From Eggerthellaceae bacterium (GTDB taxonomy: Bacteria; Actinomycetota; Coriobacteriia; Coriobacteriales; Eggerthellaceae), in contig CAADXT010000102.1 of the NCBI GenBank assembly GCA_900753095.1, forward strand, positions 1 through 17,795: 17,795 nucleotides of DNA. Direction: 5' to 3'. Positions 3,887 through 11,120 of this stretch are shown in pieces. Position numbers and translations under genes: made by a program. Position 1 is the first letter of the stretch; every line of letters begins with the position of its first letter. The notes beneath the pieces were generated by a model. The model did not search any database. It had not been told where the DNA came from and saw only the letters and a list, made by a program, of their open reading frames with translations.

Positions 3887-5902
3887 GTGCAAAACCACGC
3901 TTTCATCAAAAAAAATGGCCAAAGCGGCCAAATCACGGCGAATTCCGCGAAAACCAGCCCGGCAGCCGCCCCGTTCGCATGGCTTTTCCTGGTTGCGGCG
4001 GCTTTTGCGCTTGCGCTCGTATGCTTGGGCTGCGCCGCGCCGCAGAAGGCTTACGCGAAGTCGTACGAAATGCCGAAAACCACCATCAACGCCACCGTGC
4101 AGCCCAACGGCGATCTGCATGTGGTTGAGCAGCGCCAGTTCGATTTCGACGGCGTTTTCTCGGCGGTATGGTGGAACTTCAACAGCTTGCCATACGGCTC
4201 CGACATCAAAATAAACAGCGTGGGCATGGGCTCTTCCTCCAACTCTTTGAAGAAGCTTTCCAGTGTGCCGTTCCAGCTCGACTGGCGCGATGAAGGCGGC
4301 CCGAGCGGTGATGCCTATTCGTTCGACCAGCCCAAGAACACGGTGTACGTATTCTTCAGCGCAATTGATGAATCCGATGTTATTCAGCTCGACTACACGG
4401 TAACCAAGGCGGCGCAGGCGTATTCCGATGTGGGCGAGCTGTACTGGCAGTTCGTGGGCAGCGGCTGGGCGGAGGACTCCAGCAATGTTTCCATGACGCT
4501 GAACCTGCCCGTTGCCTCGGGCGCTGCAATCACACCGGGTGAAAACGTGCGCGCCTGGGGCCATGGCCCGCTGAACGCATCGGTGAACATCAACGCCGAT
4601 GGCACCGTTAGCTACGAAGTCCCCTCGGTGAAGGCGGGCTCGTATGCTGAGGCGCGCGTGGTGTTCCCCGTTGAATGGCTTACGGGCGTAACCTCCAATT
4701 CCGACAACATGCACGAATCCACGGCGCATCTTGACACCGTTTTGTCCGAAGAGCAAACCTGGGCCGACCGCGCCAACGCCGACCGAGCCACTTCGCTTGG
4801 TGTGCTAATAGCGACGATTCTGGTGTGCCTAGCCTTGCTGATTTGGGGCATCCGCTCGTTTGTGCGTTACGGCAAGGAGCTTGAACCCACGTTCAAGGAC
4901 GAGTACTGGCGCGACGTGCCGGTTTCGGGCGCGCATCCTGCCGAGATTGGCCGCCTGTGGCGCTTCGACAAGGAAAGCTCGAACGACCTCACGGCAACCA
5001 TCATGCACTTGGCCAACGCCGGCGCGGTCCTTATCAACAGGGGGTCGTACGAGCAGAAGAGCCTGCTGCGCACAAAGCAGGTGAGCGACTACTACCTTAC
5101 TCGCGTGCCCGAGGTGGAGCTTACGTTGAACAGCGAGATCGACCGCAAGGCGATGTCCTTCCTGTTCGACACGGTGGCGCAAGGCCAGCCGTCGCTCTGG
5201 CTGGGCAGCATCAAGGCGTATGCCGAGAAAAACCCCGAGGCGTTCAACGATGCGATGGCCGATTGGCAGGGCATCGTAACCGCGCATGTTATCGCCGCGG
5301 AGTACTTCGAGGGCTACTCGAAGTCGAAGCGCATGCGCATGCTTTCGGTGGCGGTGATTCTGCTGGTGGCTTGCTTCATTGTGGCGACGGCATTCGACAA
5401 CCTGCTGGTGCTTATCCCGGGCGTTATCACGGGCGTGGCGCTTTTGGTGGTGTCGCGTTTCATGGAGCGCCGTACGCAGAAGGGCGCCGATGCGTATGCC
5501 CGCTGCAAGGCGTTGAGGAAATGGCTCACCGAGTTTTCCTCGCTTGACGAGCGCCCGACCACCGACGTGAAGGTATGGGGCGAGTTCATGGTGTACGCGT
5601 ACCTGTTCGGCGTAGCGAAGGAGGCCATTGCCGAGCTGCGCAAGAAGGTGCCTGAGATGTTCCAGGTCGACAACGCGGCTATGGGCAGCGCCTATGTTCC
5701 GTGGTGGGCATGGTACACCCCGTACTATTACGCAGACGTGAACATGCCCGACTTCGGCTCGATGCTGGAAACTTCGGTAACCGAATCGGTCCAGGCGGTG
5801 CAGTCGGCGCTTTCGGGCAGCTCGTCCGATGGCTTCGGCGGCGGAGGCGGCTTCTCCGTTGGCGGAGGCGGCGGCTTCGGCGGAGGCGGCGGCGCCCGTT
5901 AA
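3887..5902 (+). CDS. DUF2207 domain-containing membrane protein
   Basis: A 671-residue DUF2207 (YciQ-like) protein of unknown biochemical function. The start is GTG at 3887 with AAGGAG 7-8 bases upstream. Residues 28-57 form a signal sequence (hydrophobic stretch then AYA, cleavage likely after A57). The extracellular domain follows (MPKTTINATVQPNGDLHVVE, then the WWNF segment). A transmembrane helix lies near 303-325, a cytoplasmic part follows, and two more helices lie near 483-525. The tail is glycine rich (S-D-G-F then G runs, ending G-A-R), as common in this family. The W-W-A-W-Y-T-P-Y-Y-Y block near 606-615 is conserved-looking. It is the usual partner of LemA (2672-3304); the tRNA-Ser island separates them here. 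A CLGC string near residue 49 is a poor lipobox. Confidence 0.88.
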   Translation: MQNHAFIKKNGQSGQITANSAKTSPAAAPFAWLFLVAAAFALALVCLGCAAPQKAYAKSYEMPKTTINATVQPNGDLHVVEQRQFDFDGVFSAVWWNFNSLPYGSDIKINSVGMGSSSNSLKKLSSVPFQLDWRDEGGPSGDAYSFDQPKNTVYVFFSAIDESDVIQLDYTVTKAAQAYSDVGELYWQFVGSGWAEDSSNVSMTLNLPVASGAAITPGENVRAWGHGPLNASVNINADGTVSYEVPSVKAGSYAEARVVFPVEWLTGVTSNSDNMHESTAHLDTVLSEEQTWADRANADRATSLGVLIATILVCLALLIWGIRSFVRYGKELEPTFKDEYWRDVPVSGAHPAEIGRLWRFDKESSNDLTATIMHLANAGAVLINRGSYEQKSLLRTKQVSDYYLTRVPEVELTLNSEIDRKAMSFLFDTVAQGQPSLWLGSIKAYAEKNPEAFNDAMADWQGIVTAHVIAAEYFEGYSKSKRMRMLSVAVILLVACFIVATAFDNLLVLIPGVITGVALLVVSRFMERRTQKGADAYARCKALRKWLTEFSSLDERPTTDVKVWGEFMVYAYLFGVAKEAIAELRKKVPEMFQVDNAAMGSAYVPWWAWYTPYYYADVNMPDFGSMLETSVTESVQAVQSALSGSSSDGFGGGGGFSVGGGGGFGGGGGAR

Positions 5903-5923
5903 ACCGGCATGAATTGAAAATGC

Positions 5924-5980
5924 GATGCCCTCTGGCAAATCGGGACGCTAAGCACAACCCGGTGCCAGAGGGCATCTTTG
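5924..5980 (+). terminator. Long-stem hairpin after the DUF2207 gene, probable terminator
   Basis: A perfect 14-bp stem GATGCCCTCTGGCA (5924-5937)/TGCCAGAGGGCATC (5963-5976), with a 25-nt loop that holds a further CGGG/CCCG pair. TTTGCTTT follows. The U run is interrupted, so efficiency is uncertain. Confidence 0.65.
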
Positions 5981-6139
5981 CTTTACGCCTGCCAGGAACT
6001 TTGCCGTATTTCGGGGAGGGGGATGGCGCACAGCTTCATGGAGCCGGGGGTCGGCGTGCTTTAACCCGTTGTTTTTGCCGTCTTTGCTCCGATTTTCGCC
6101 CCGCGCGCGTCCTTGGCAATGCCGCCCTGTTGTTGGCTT

Positions 6140-6145
6140 TATAAT
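6140..6145 (+). promoter_or_regulatory. -10 box of the EamA transporter gene (probable leaderless start)
   Basis: A perfect TATAAT ends 8 bases before the ATG at 6154, so transcription would start about at the A of the start codon. The only -35-like string, TTGGCA at 6113-6118, is 21 bp away, so the -35 is unclear. Confidence 0.6.
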
Positions 6146-6153
6146 GAGCAGCT

Positions 6154-7107
6154 ATGACTTCACTTTCCGAAATACCCGCATGGGTCTATAAAATCCTGCT
6201 CGTAGCCGCGACGATGATTTGGGGCTTCAGCTTCGTTGTCATGAAAGAAGTGGTGTCGGTTATGCCGGCGCCGTGGCTGCTGGGCGTGCGCTTCCTTTCG
6301 GCGGGCATCATCTTGTTCCTGATTCTCCGCAAGCGTGTGAGGAAGCATTTTTCGAAGAAGGCGCTTGCCGCGGGTGCGGTGTTGGCTGTTTTCGACTTCT
6401 CTGCGTTCATGGCGCAAACCGTGGGGTTGATCTACACCACGCCAGGCATCAACGCGTTCCTCACCGCAACGTACTGCGTCATCGTCCCCTTCGCGTGGTG
6501 GGTGGTGGCGCGCAAGCATCCCTCCCTGTGCAATGTGGGCGCGGCGTGCATCGCAGTGGTGGGCATTTGGCTGGTTTCGGTGAACACCGCATCCGAGACG
6601 CTTGCCATTGGCCTGGGAGAGGCGCTTACGCTGCTTTCCGCGGTGCTGTTTGCCGTGCACATCGTGTTCGTTTCGCGCTTCACGGAAACACTCGATGCTC
6701 TTACGCTCACCGTGTTCCAGTTCATCTTCGAAGGCCTGTTCGGCTGCGCCTTGGGCGCGCTTTCGGCGCCGTTTCCCGCCGAAGCGCTTGCGACTCCTGC
6801 CATTGCCGCTCAAATGGCGTTCTTGGTGCTGTTTGCCACCATCGTTGCCTTCGGCATCCAAAACGTTTCGCTGGCGTACGTGCCCCCGTCGCAGGCGGCG
6901 CTGTTCCTGAGCCTGGAGTCGGTGTTCGGCGTGCTGTTCTCGATCCTTCTGTACGGCGAGGTTATGACGGGGCGCCTCTTTGCGGGGTTTGCGCTGATTT
7001 TCGCAGGCATCCTGGTGAACGAGGTCGTGGCTCCAAGGCTCGAAGCGAAACGTGCTATAGTTTCTGTCGGTAGAGACAAATGGAAAGAGGATGGCCCTCA
7101 TGACTAA
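6154..7107 (+). CDS. EamA (DMT superfamily) transporter
   Basis: A 317-residue drug/metabolite-transporter-family permease with ten predicted membrane helices in two EamA repeats (about residues 12-145 and 150-290). Typical features are TMIWGFSFVVMK in helix 1, the PAPWLLGVRFLSAGII segment, and the last-repeat motif ASLAYVPPSQAALFLSLE-like string (residues 238-256) followed by EVFGVLFS and GEVMTGRLFAGFALI. Such carriers usually export amino acids or other small metabolites; the substrate cannot be told from sequence. The gene overlaps the shikimate-kinase-like gene by 8 bases, so the two are probably translationally coupled. There is no clear ribosome binding site at the ATG, consistent with a leaderless message. 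Confidence 0.88.
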   Translation: MTSLSEIPAWVYKILLVAATMIWGFSFVVMKEVVSVMPAPWLLGVRFLSAGIILFLILRKRVRKHFSKKALAAGAVLAVFDFSAFMAQTVGLIYTTPGINAFLTATYCVIVPFAWWVVARKHPSLCNVGAACIAVVGIWLVSVNTASETLAIGLGEALTLLSAVLFAVHIVFVSRFTETLDALTLTVFQFIFEGLFGCALGALSAPFPAEALATPAIAAQMAFLVLFATIVAFGIQNVSLAYVPPSQAALFLSLESVFGVLFSILLYGEVMTGRLFAGFALIFAGILVNEVVAPRLEAKRAIVSVGRDKWKEDGPHD

Positions 7108-7618
7108 AACCACCGAAAACATCATCCTTATCGGCATGCCGGGCGCCGGCAAGTCTACTTTGGGCGTTGTTTTGGCGAAGATCCTTGGCTACGAATTCAT
7201 CGATGCCGACCTGCTTATTCAGAGCAAGCTCGACAAAACGCTGCAGAAGATCATCGACGCTTGCGGCCCCGATGGCTTCATCGAAGTGGAAAACGAGGTG
7301 CTGTGCACGCTTTCCGCAAGCCGTGCCATCATCGCAACGGGCGGTTCGGCGGTGTACTCCGAGGAAGCCATGAACCATCTTTCCTCCATCGGCACGGTGG
7401 TGTATCTGCAGGTTTCCTACGAAGAGCTGGAAAGCCGTCTGGGCGGCCTGCACGAGCGCGGTGTTGTTATGAAGAACGGCATGGGCATGAGCTTGGCCGA
7501 CCTGTACGAAGAGCGCCTGCCCCTGTACGAGAAGTACGCCGACCTTACCATCGACATCAACGGCCTTTCTGTGCGCGATGCGGCTCGCAAAGTCGTTGAC
7601 CAGATCTCGATGCTTTAG
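7100..7618 (+). CDS. Shikimate kinase-like P-loop kinase
   Basis: A 172-residue member of the shikimate kinase (AroK) fold family. Visible: Walker A GMPGAGKST (12-20), DADLLIQ (35-41) with the Asp that matches the substrate-binding Asp, TGGSAVYS (80-87), an Arg in the lid region (120), and YEERLPLYEKYADL (136-149), whose R139 fits the third substrate-contact Arg. Two canonical residues differ: the Arg of the FRxxE motif is Ile (GFIEVE, 60-65), and GGG is GGS. It therefore belongs to a divergent branch that may not use shikimate. Start choice: the ATG at 7091 touches its AGAGG directly, so the ATG at 7100 (9-base spacing) is preferred. It overlaps the EamA gene, suggesting a joint function. 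Confidence 0.8.
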   Translation: MTKTTENIILIGMPGAGKSTLGVVLAKILGYEFIDADLLIQSKLDKTLQKIIDACGPDGFIEVENEVLCTLSASRAIIATGGSAVYSEEAMNHLSSIGTVVYLQVSYEELESRLGGLHERGVVMKNGMGMSLADLYEERLPLYEKYADLTIDINGLSVRDAARKVVDQISML

Positions 7619-7620
7619 AG

Positions 7621-7647
7621 GTTACGCTGTTCTACGAACAGCGTAAC
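7621..7647. terminator. Perfect 12-bp hairpin after the shikimate-kinase-like gene
   Basis: GTTACGCTGTTC (7621-7632) pairs with GAACAGCGTAAC (7636-7647), loop TAC, three bases after the stop. Neither side has a T run. It can serve the plus-strand gene, or end the minus-strand RNA element at 7661-7759, whose 3' edge is 14 bases away. Confidence 0.5.
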
Positions 7648-7660
7648 TGCTTGATGCTGC

Positions 7661-7759
7661 GAAGGCCCCTGATAGCACAGCTACCGCTCCAAGCGGGCTG
7701 GACGTGCAAAGCACGCTTGGCGCCCGCTTTCACGGTATCTGCACTCATCAGGGGCCTTC
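7661..7759 (-). ncRNA. Predicted structured RNA, copy 2
   Basis: The minus-strand counterpart of 3397-3482. P1 is extended to a 13-bp perfect stem (GAAGGCCCCTGAT at 7759-7747 with ATCAGGGGCCTTC at 7673-7661). Then P2 AGTGCA (7745-7740)/TGTGCT (7679-7674), P3 TACCG (7737-7733)/CGGTA (7686-7682), P4 GCGGGC (7727-7722)/GCCCGC (7698-7693), P5 CGTGC (7715-7711)/GCACG (7707-7703) with loop TTT. The internal loop TGAAA/TTGGAG and the GA after P1 are identical to copy 1. In P3 a G-C pair has become A-T; in P4 two C-G pairs became G-C and a T-G became C-G. It lies between convergent genes, 3' to both. Function unknown. Confidence 0.6.
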
Positions 7760-7937
7760 TCGCTGTCTGATAGGGACCTAGGGTGTTTATCGGGAGCTTC
7801 TTTACTTCTCTTCGGATTCGAAAGGGTGCCTTCGCTTGAGCTGCTGGGGGCTTTGCTTGCCGACTCCCTGACTGCCGGTGAGTGGCTCGGCTCCATTGAC
7901 TCTCCAGCCTGCGCTTTTTGAATACCTTAATATGCTG
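7760..7937. other. Intergenic stretch without a recognised feature
   Basis: Between the structured RNA and the next terminator hairpin I see no convincing gene or promoter. Short open frames here have no ribosome binding site. Confidence 0.4.
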
Positions 7938-7979
7938 AAAGGCCCTTGAACACGCGGTTGCGCATGCTCAAGGGCCTTT
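7938..7979 (-). terminator. Terminator hairpin of the PNPOx-like gene
   Basis: AAAGGCCCTTGA (7938-7949) and TCAAGGGCCTTT (7968-7979) form a perfect 12-bp stem around an 18-nt loop holding a CGC/GCG pair. It lies 24 bases past the stop of the minus-strand gene at 8004; the flanking T's are few. Confidence 0.65.
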
Positions 7980-8003
7980 GCGGTTGGTAGGGAAGCCTGT
8001 GCC

Positions 8004-8408
8004 TTACAGCGTGATGTCCCGGGAAGAGCCGTCGATGTCGTCGATGTGGGCAACGCCCTCCTTCAGGCTGAAGAACGTCAGGCGCGGGTCGCCCCAATCC
8101 TCGTAAGTCTCGCCGAGCGCCGTCATGTGCTCATAGCCCGCCTTGCGCACCTCTTCGCCCGCGGTATCGTTCAGGTCGGCTACGCCGGTAACGATGATCC
8201 AGCCGCGGCCCGGCTTCCAGGCGGAAAGCTCGAACTTCGGGTTCGCCTGCAGCTGATGGTAGACGTCCTTGTTGGTGGCGGTGCAGAACCACAGCGTGTC
8301 GTTTTCGCGCATGGCAAAGCTGAAGGGGCGCACGTGGGGCTGGTCGCCTTCGCAAGTGGCCAGGTACCAGGCGGGCACGGAGGTGAGGTATTCGATGATG
8401 TCGTCCAT
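8004..8408 (-). CDS. Pyridoxamine 5'-phosphate oxidase family (split-barrel flavin-binding) protein
   Basis: A compact 134-residue protein of the FMN-binding split-barrel superfamily. Visible family features are VPAWYLATCEGDQPHVRPFSF (11-31, the first barrel strands with the H-V-R-P-F phosphate-contact string), LWFCTATNKDVYHQLQANP (39-57) and the W-I-I-V-T-G-V-A-D strand. Small members of this group bind FMN, F420 or heme and often have no known substrate; it is far shorter than true PdxH (about 210 residues), so vitamin B6 oxidation is unlikely. Start: ATG with AAAGGA 5 bases upstream. It is transcribed alone towards the hairpin at 7938-7979. Its nearness to the riboflavin importer operon is suggestive only. 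Confidence 0.83.
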   Translation of the reverse strand: MDDIIEYLTSVPAWYLATCEGDQPHVRPFSFAMRENDTLWFCTATNKDVYHQLQANPKFELSAWKPGRGWIIVTGVADLNDTAGEEVRKAGYEHMTALGETYEDWGDPRLTFFSLKEGVAHIDDIDGSSRDITL

Positions 8409-8549
8409 AGTGTTCCTTTCGAATGGGCGGTAGTGAGGATGAATGTATCGGGTTTGCGGGCGCCGATGGCGCTCTTGTGGGCAGGCGCGGGCTGCTGTGC
8501 TTCCCGTTCAGACGGTTCTGCTTGAAAAGCATCGCAAGATAAGGCCGCT

Positions 8550-8597
8550 GGCGGTTCCTATCGGCCAGTGCTCCAGAAGGCGCTGAAAGGAACCGCC
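8550..8597 (-). terminator. Hairpin ending the ecf operon
   Basis: GGCGGTTCCT (8550-8559) pairs perfectly with AGGAACCGCC (8588-8597); the loop holds a CAGTGC/GCGCTG helix. It lies 23 bases past the ecfT stop. There is no T run, so termination strength is uncertain. Confidence 0.55.
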
Positions 8598-8620
8598 TTG
8601 CGTTCAATGCCCCTGGGTGG

Positions 8621-9433
8621 CTACAGCAGCACGTTCAGCGCGAAGTCGGTTGCCAGCACGGCTGCGGTGCCTGCAAGCAGGTACAGAAGCCCCAGCGCAT
8701 CGCGCTTGCTGTAGGCAAGCTCCTTCAGGCGCGTGCGGTTCTCGCCGCCGTGATAGCAGCGGGCGTCCATGCCCAGCGAAAGCGTTTCCGCATGGCGGAA
8801 TGCGCTGGTGAACAGCGGCACGATAAGCGAGGTCATCATGGCCACGCCGCCTTTCGGGCCTTTGCCGAAGTTGGCGCCGCGGCTGATCTGCGCTCGGTAG
8901 ATGGTGCGCAGCTCGATGGCGAACTGGGGCAGGAAGCGCAGCGCAATGCCCATCATCATGGAAAGCTCATGGGCGGGCAGGCCGAAGCGCTTAAACGGCT
9001 CCAGAAGGCGCTCAAAGCCGTCGGTAAGGTCCAATGTGGTGGTTGCCAGGGTAAGAAGGCTTACGCCCAGCAACAGCATGGTCAGGCGGATTGCGATGAA
9101 CAGCGCCTGGTGCAAACCCTGCTCGCTGATGCAGAGGATCCACAGCTGGAAGTACACCGTGCCGCCCTGCACGAAGAATACGTTCAGAAGCGCGGTGAAC
9201 ACCACCAAGATGGCCAGGGGCGCAATGGAGGTGAAGGCTTGGCGAAGCGAGATGCGCGCGAAGGCGAACATGCCCGCCGTGAACAGTGCAGCCATGCCCA
9301 GCGAAACGTACGAGCCGGCGGCGAACACCATAACCATGAACAGCAGCGAAAGCAGCAGCTTAGCGCGTGGGTCCATGCGGTGCACGGCGGAGTCTTTGGC
9401 GATGTAGCGCCCGAAAACGGTGTCGAAGCTCAT
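8621..9433 (-). CDS. ecfT: ECF transporter transmembrane component EcfT
   Basis: The 270-residue membrane scaffold of an energy-coupling factor transporter. It links the S component to the two ATPases through long cytoplasmic coupling helices. Visible: AKDSAVHRMDPRAKLLLSLL at the N terminus (family form S..H.LDPR.KL), several hydrophobic helices in the first 120 residues and a pair at the end, and the two Arg-Gly-type coupling motifs, seen here as SRGANF near residue 185 and DARCYHGG near 223. In the second motif the usual A-R-G reads A-R-C, a mild departure. The start is two bases after the ecfA2 stop, so translation is coupled. It is the last gene of the ribU operon. Confidence 0.92.
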   Translation of the reverse strand: MSFDTVFGRYIAKDSAVHRMDPRAKLLLSLLFMVMVFAAGSYVSLGMAALFTAGMFAFARISLRQAFTSIAPLAILVVFTALLNVFFVQGGTVYFQLWILCISEQGLHQALFIAIRLTMLLLGVSLLTLATTTLDLTDGFERLLEPFKRFGLPAHELSMMMGIALRFLPQFAIELRTIYRAQISRGANFGKGPKGGVAMMTSLIVPLFTSAFRHAETLSLGMDARCYHGGENRTRLKELAYSKRDALGLLYLLAGTAAVLATDFALNVLL

Positions 9434-9435
9434 GG

Positions 9436-10320
9436 TTACTCAGCCCCGTTCCCGCCAAGGATGCGGGCAATCTCGTCTGCCAGCGTTTCGGGGAGGTAGA
9501 GCTTTTCCGGCAAGGGCATGCCTTCGGCGCGCAGCTGGTTGGCCAGCGTCTGCGCATGGGGGATGCCCAGCCCAATCTCGCGCAGCTCGGCTGCGTGTTG
9601 GGTGAAGATCTCTTCTGGGGTGCCCAAAAACGCCACTTCGCCTTCATGCATAACCAGCATGCGGTTGGCAAGGAGGGCGATATCGTTCATGTTGTGCGAA
9701 ACCATCACCACGGTAAGGTTGCGCTGCTCATGCAGCTGCTTGATGAGCCCCAGGAAGTCGGCGCGGGAAGCAGGGTCGAGGCCGGCAACCGGCTCGTCGA
9801 GCACCAGGGTGGTGGGGCGCATGGCAAGCACGCCGGCAAACGCCACGCGGCGCTGCTGGCCGCCGGAAAGCTCGAAGGGGCTGCGCTCTGCCAAGGCGTC
9901 GAAGTCGAGGTGCACATCTTCAAGTGCCTCGCGCACGCGGGCGTCAACCTCTTCTTCGGAAAGGCCCATGTTGCGGGGGCCGAATGCCACGTCTTCGTAC
10001 ACGCTGGCGGCGAACAGCTGATGCTCGGGGTACTGGAACACCACGCCGATGTCGCCGCGGGCGCGCGTTGCGGTTTTGCGGTCGGATAGGTCTTCGCCGT
10101 TCCACAGCACGCGGCCTTCCGTGGGGTTTGCCAGGCCGTTCAAGTGCTGCACCAGCGTCGATTTGCCTGATCCGGTGTGCCCGGCAATGGCCAAAAACTC
10201 GCCGTCTTCAAGGGTGAAGCTTACGTTGCGAAGCGCGTAGCGCTGCACTTCGCCCGCCTTTTTCTGACGCTTGGTAAGCGGCGTGTAGCTGAAGCTTACC
10301 TGTTCGAATGCAATCGACAC
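9436..10320 (-). CDS. ecfA2: ECF transporter ATP-binding protein EcfA2
   Basis: The second ATPase of the ECF module, 294 residues. Walker A GHTGSGKST (47-55), Q-loop VVFQYPEHQLFA (Q96), signature LSGGQQRR (151-158), Walker B TLVLDEP (171-177, catalytic E176), D-loop AGLDP and H-loop VSHNM. The Q-loop YPEHQLF form is characteristic of EcfA subunits. An insertion with K-R-Q-K-K-A-G-E near residues 17-24 precedes the first strand, as in other EcfA2 proteins. The start is GTG at 10320 with AAGGAGGA upstream; this lies inside the 3' end of ecfA1, a 25-base overlap. It pairs with EcfA1 and EcfT. Confidence 0.93.
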   Translation of the reverse strand: MSIAFEQVSFSYTPLTKRQKKAGEVQRYALRNVSFTLEDGEFLAIAGHTGSGKSTLVQHLNGLANPTEGRVLWNGEDLSDRKTATRARGDIGVVFQYPEHQLFAASVYEDVAFGPRNMGLSEEEVDARVREALEDVHLDFDALAERSPFELSGGQQRRVAFAGVLAMRPTTLVLDEPVAGLDPASRADFLGLIKQLHEQRNLTVVMVSHNMNDIALLANRMLVMHEGEVAFLGTPEEIFTQHAAELREIGLGIPHAQTLANQLRAEGMPLPEKLYLPETLADEIARILGGNGAE

Positions 10321-11117
10321 AGTTCCTCCTTCAGCGTTTCGGTTTCGATATGGGTGCCAACCTCGATGGCGCGGTCTTGCAGCAGGCGCGACATGTGGGT
10401 GGCGAAGGGAACGTCGAGGTTCAGCTCGCGCAGGACGTGATCTTGCGTGAGCACCTCATCGGGGGTGCCGTCGAGCACGCAGCGGCCGTTGTCCAGCACC
10501 AGCACGCGATCGGCCTCGGCGGCCTCTTCCATGAAGTGGGTGATCATGATCACCGTCATGCCCTGGCTGTGAAGGTCTTTGCACACGCGCATAAGGCCGC
10601 GGCGGCCGCGCGGGTCGAGCATGGCGGAAGCCTCGTCGAAGATAAGGATGGAGGGGTGCATGGCCAAAACGCCTGCGATGGCAACGCGCTGCTTCTGGCC
10701 GCCGGAAAGGGCGGTGGTCTCGCGCTTGCCGGAGCCTGCAAGGCCCACCTTTGCCAACGATTCCTCTACGCGCTTGCGAAGCTCGGGGTTTTCGATGCCC
10801 AGGTTCTCGGGGCCGAAGGCCACGTCGTTTTCAACCAGGCTGGCAACGATCTGGTCGTCGGGGTTCTGGAACACCGCGCCTGCCGTGCTGCGTATGGCAA
10901 ACGTGTTGTCGGGGTTGTTGGTGTCCATTCCGTTCACGGTTACCGTGCCCGTATCGGGAACCAGCAGCGCATTGATGAGCTTGGAGAACGTCGATTTACC
11001 CGAGCCGTTGGCGCCTAAAACGCAGACGAACTGGCCCTCATCGATGGAGAGAGCCAGTTCGGAAAGCACCGAGGTATCGCCCGTATAGGTAAAGGAAACG
11101 TCGGAAAAGGTAATCAC
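10296..11117 (-). CDS. ecfA1: ECF transporter ATP-binding protein EcfA1
   Basis: The first ATPase of the ECF module, 273 residues. Walker A GANGSGKST (35-43), Q-loop VFQNPDDQIVAS (Q84), signature LSGGQKQR (137-144), Walker B ILIFDEAS (157-164; D161, catalytic E162), D-loop MLDP and H-loop ITHFMEEA (H194). The FQNPDDQ Q-loop and the FDEASAMLDP string are typical of EcfA1. GTG start three bases after the ribU stop, with an AAGGGT-type site. It forms the heterodimeric ATPase with EcfA2 that drives toppling of the S component. Confidence 0.93.
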   Translation of the reverse strand: MITFSDVSFTYTGDTSVLSELALSIDEGQFVCVLGANGSGKSTFSKLINALLVPDTGTVTVNGMDTNNPDNTFAIRSTAGAVFQNPDDQIVASLVENDVAFGPENLGIENPELRKRVEESLAKVGLAGSGKRETTALSGGQKQRVAIAGVLAMHPSILIFDEASAMLDPRGRRGLMRVCKDLHSQGMTVIMITHFMEEAAEADRVLVLDNGRCVLDGTPDEVLTQDHVLRELNLDVPFATHMSRLLQDRAIEVGTHIETETLKEELCRLHSNR

Positions 11118-11120
11118 GGT

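Noticed and set aside
4829..5938. Long antisense open frames (also 6160-7152, 984-1640 and 1601-2494)
   Set aside because: They mirror well-identified genes on the opposite strand and arise from GC-rich third positions. Their products are low-complexity Arg/His/Ala strings without any domain.
7091..7099. ATG at 7091 as the start of the shikimate-kinase-like gene
   Set aside because: The AGAGG site touches it without a spacer. The ATG at 7100 has proper spacing and gives the usual N terminus.
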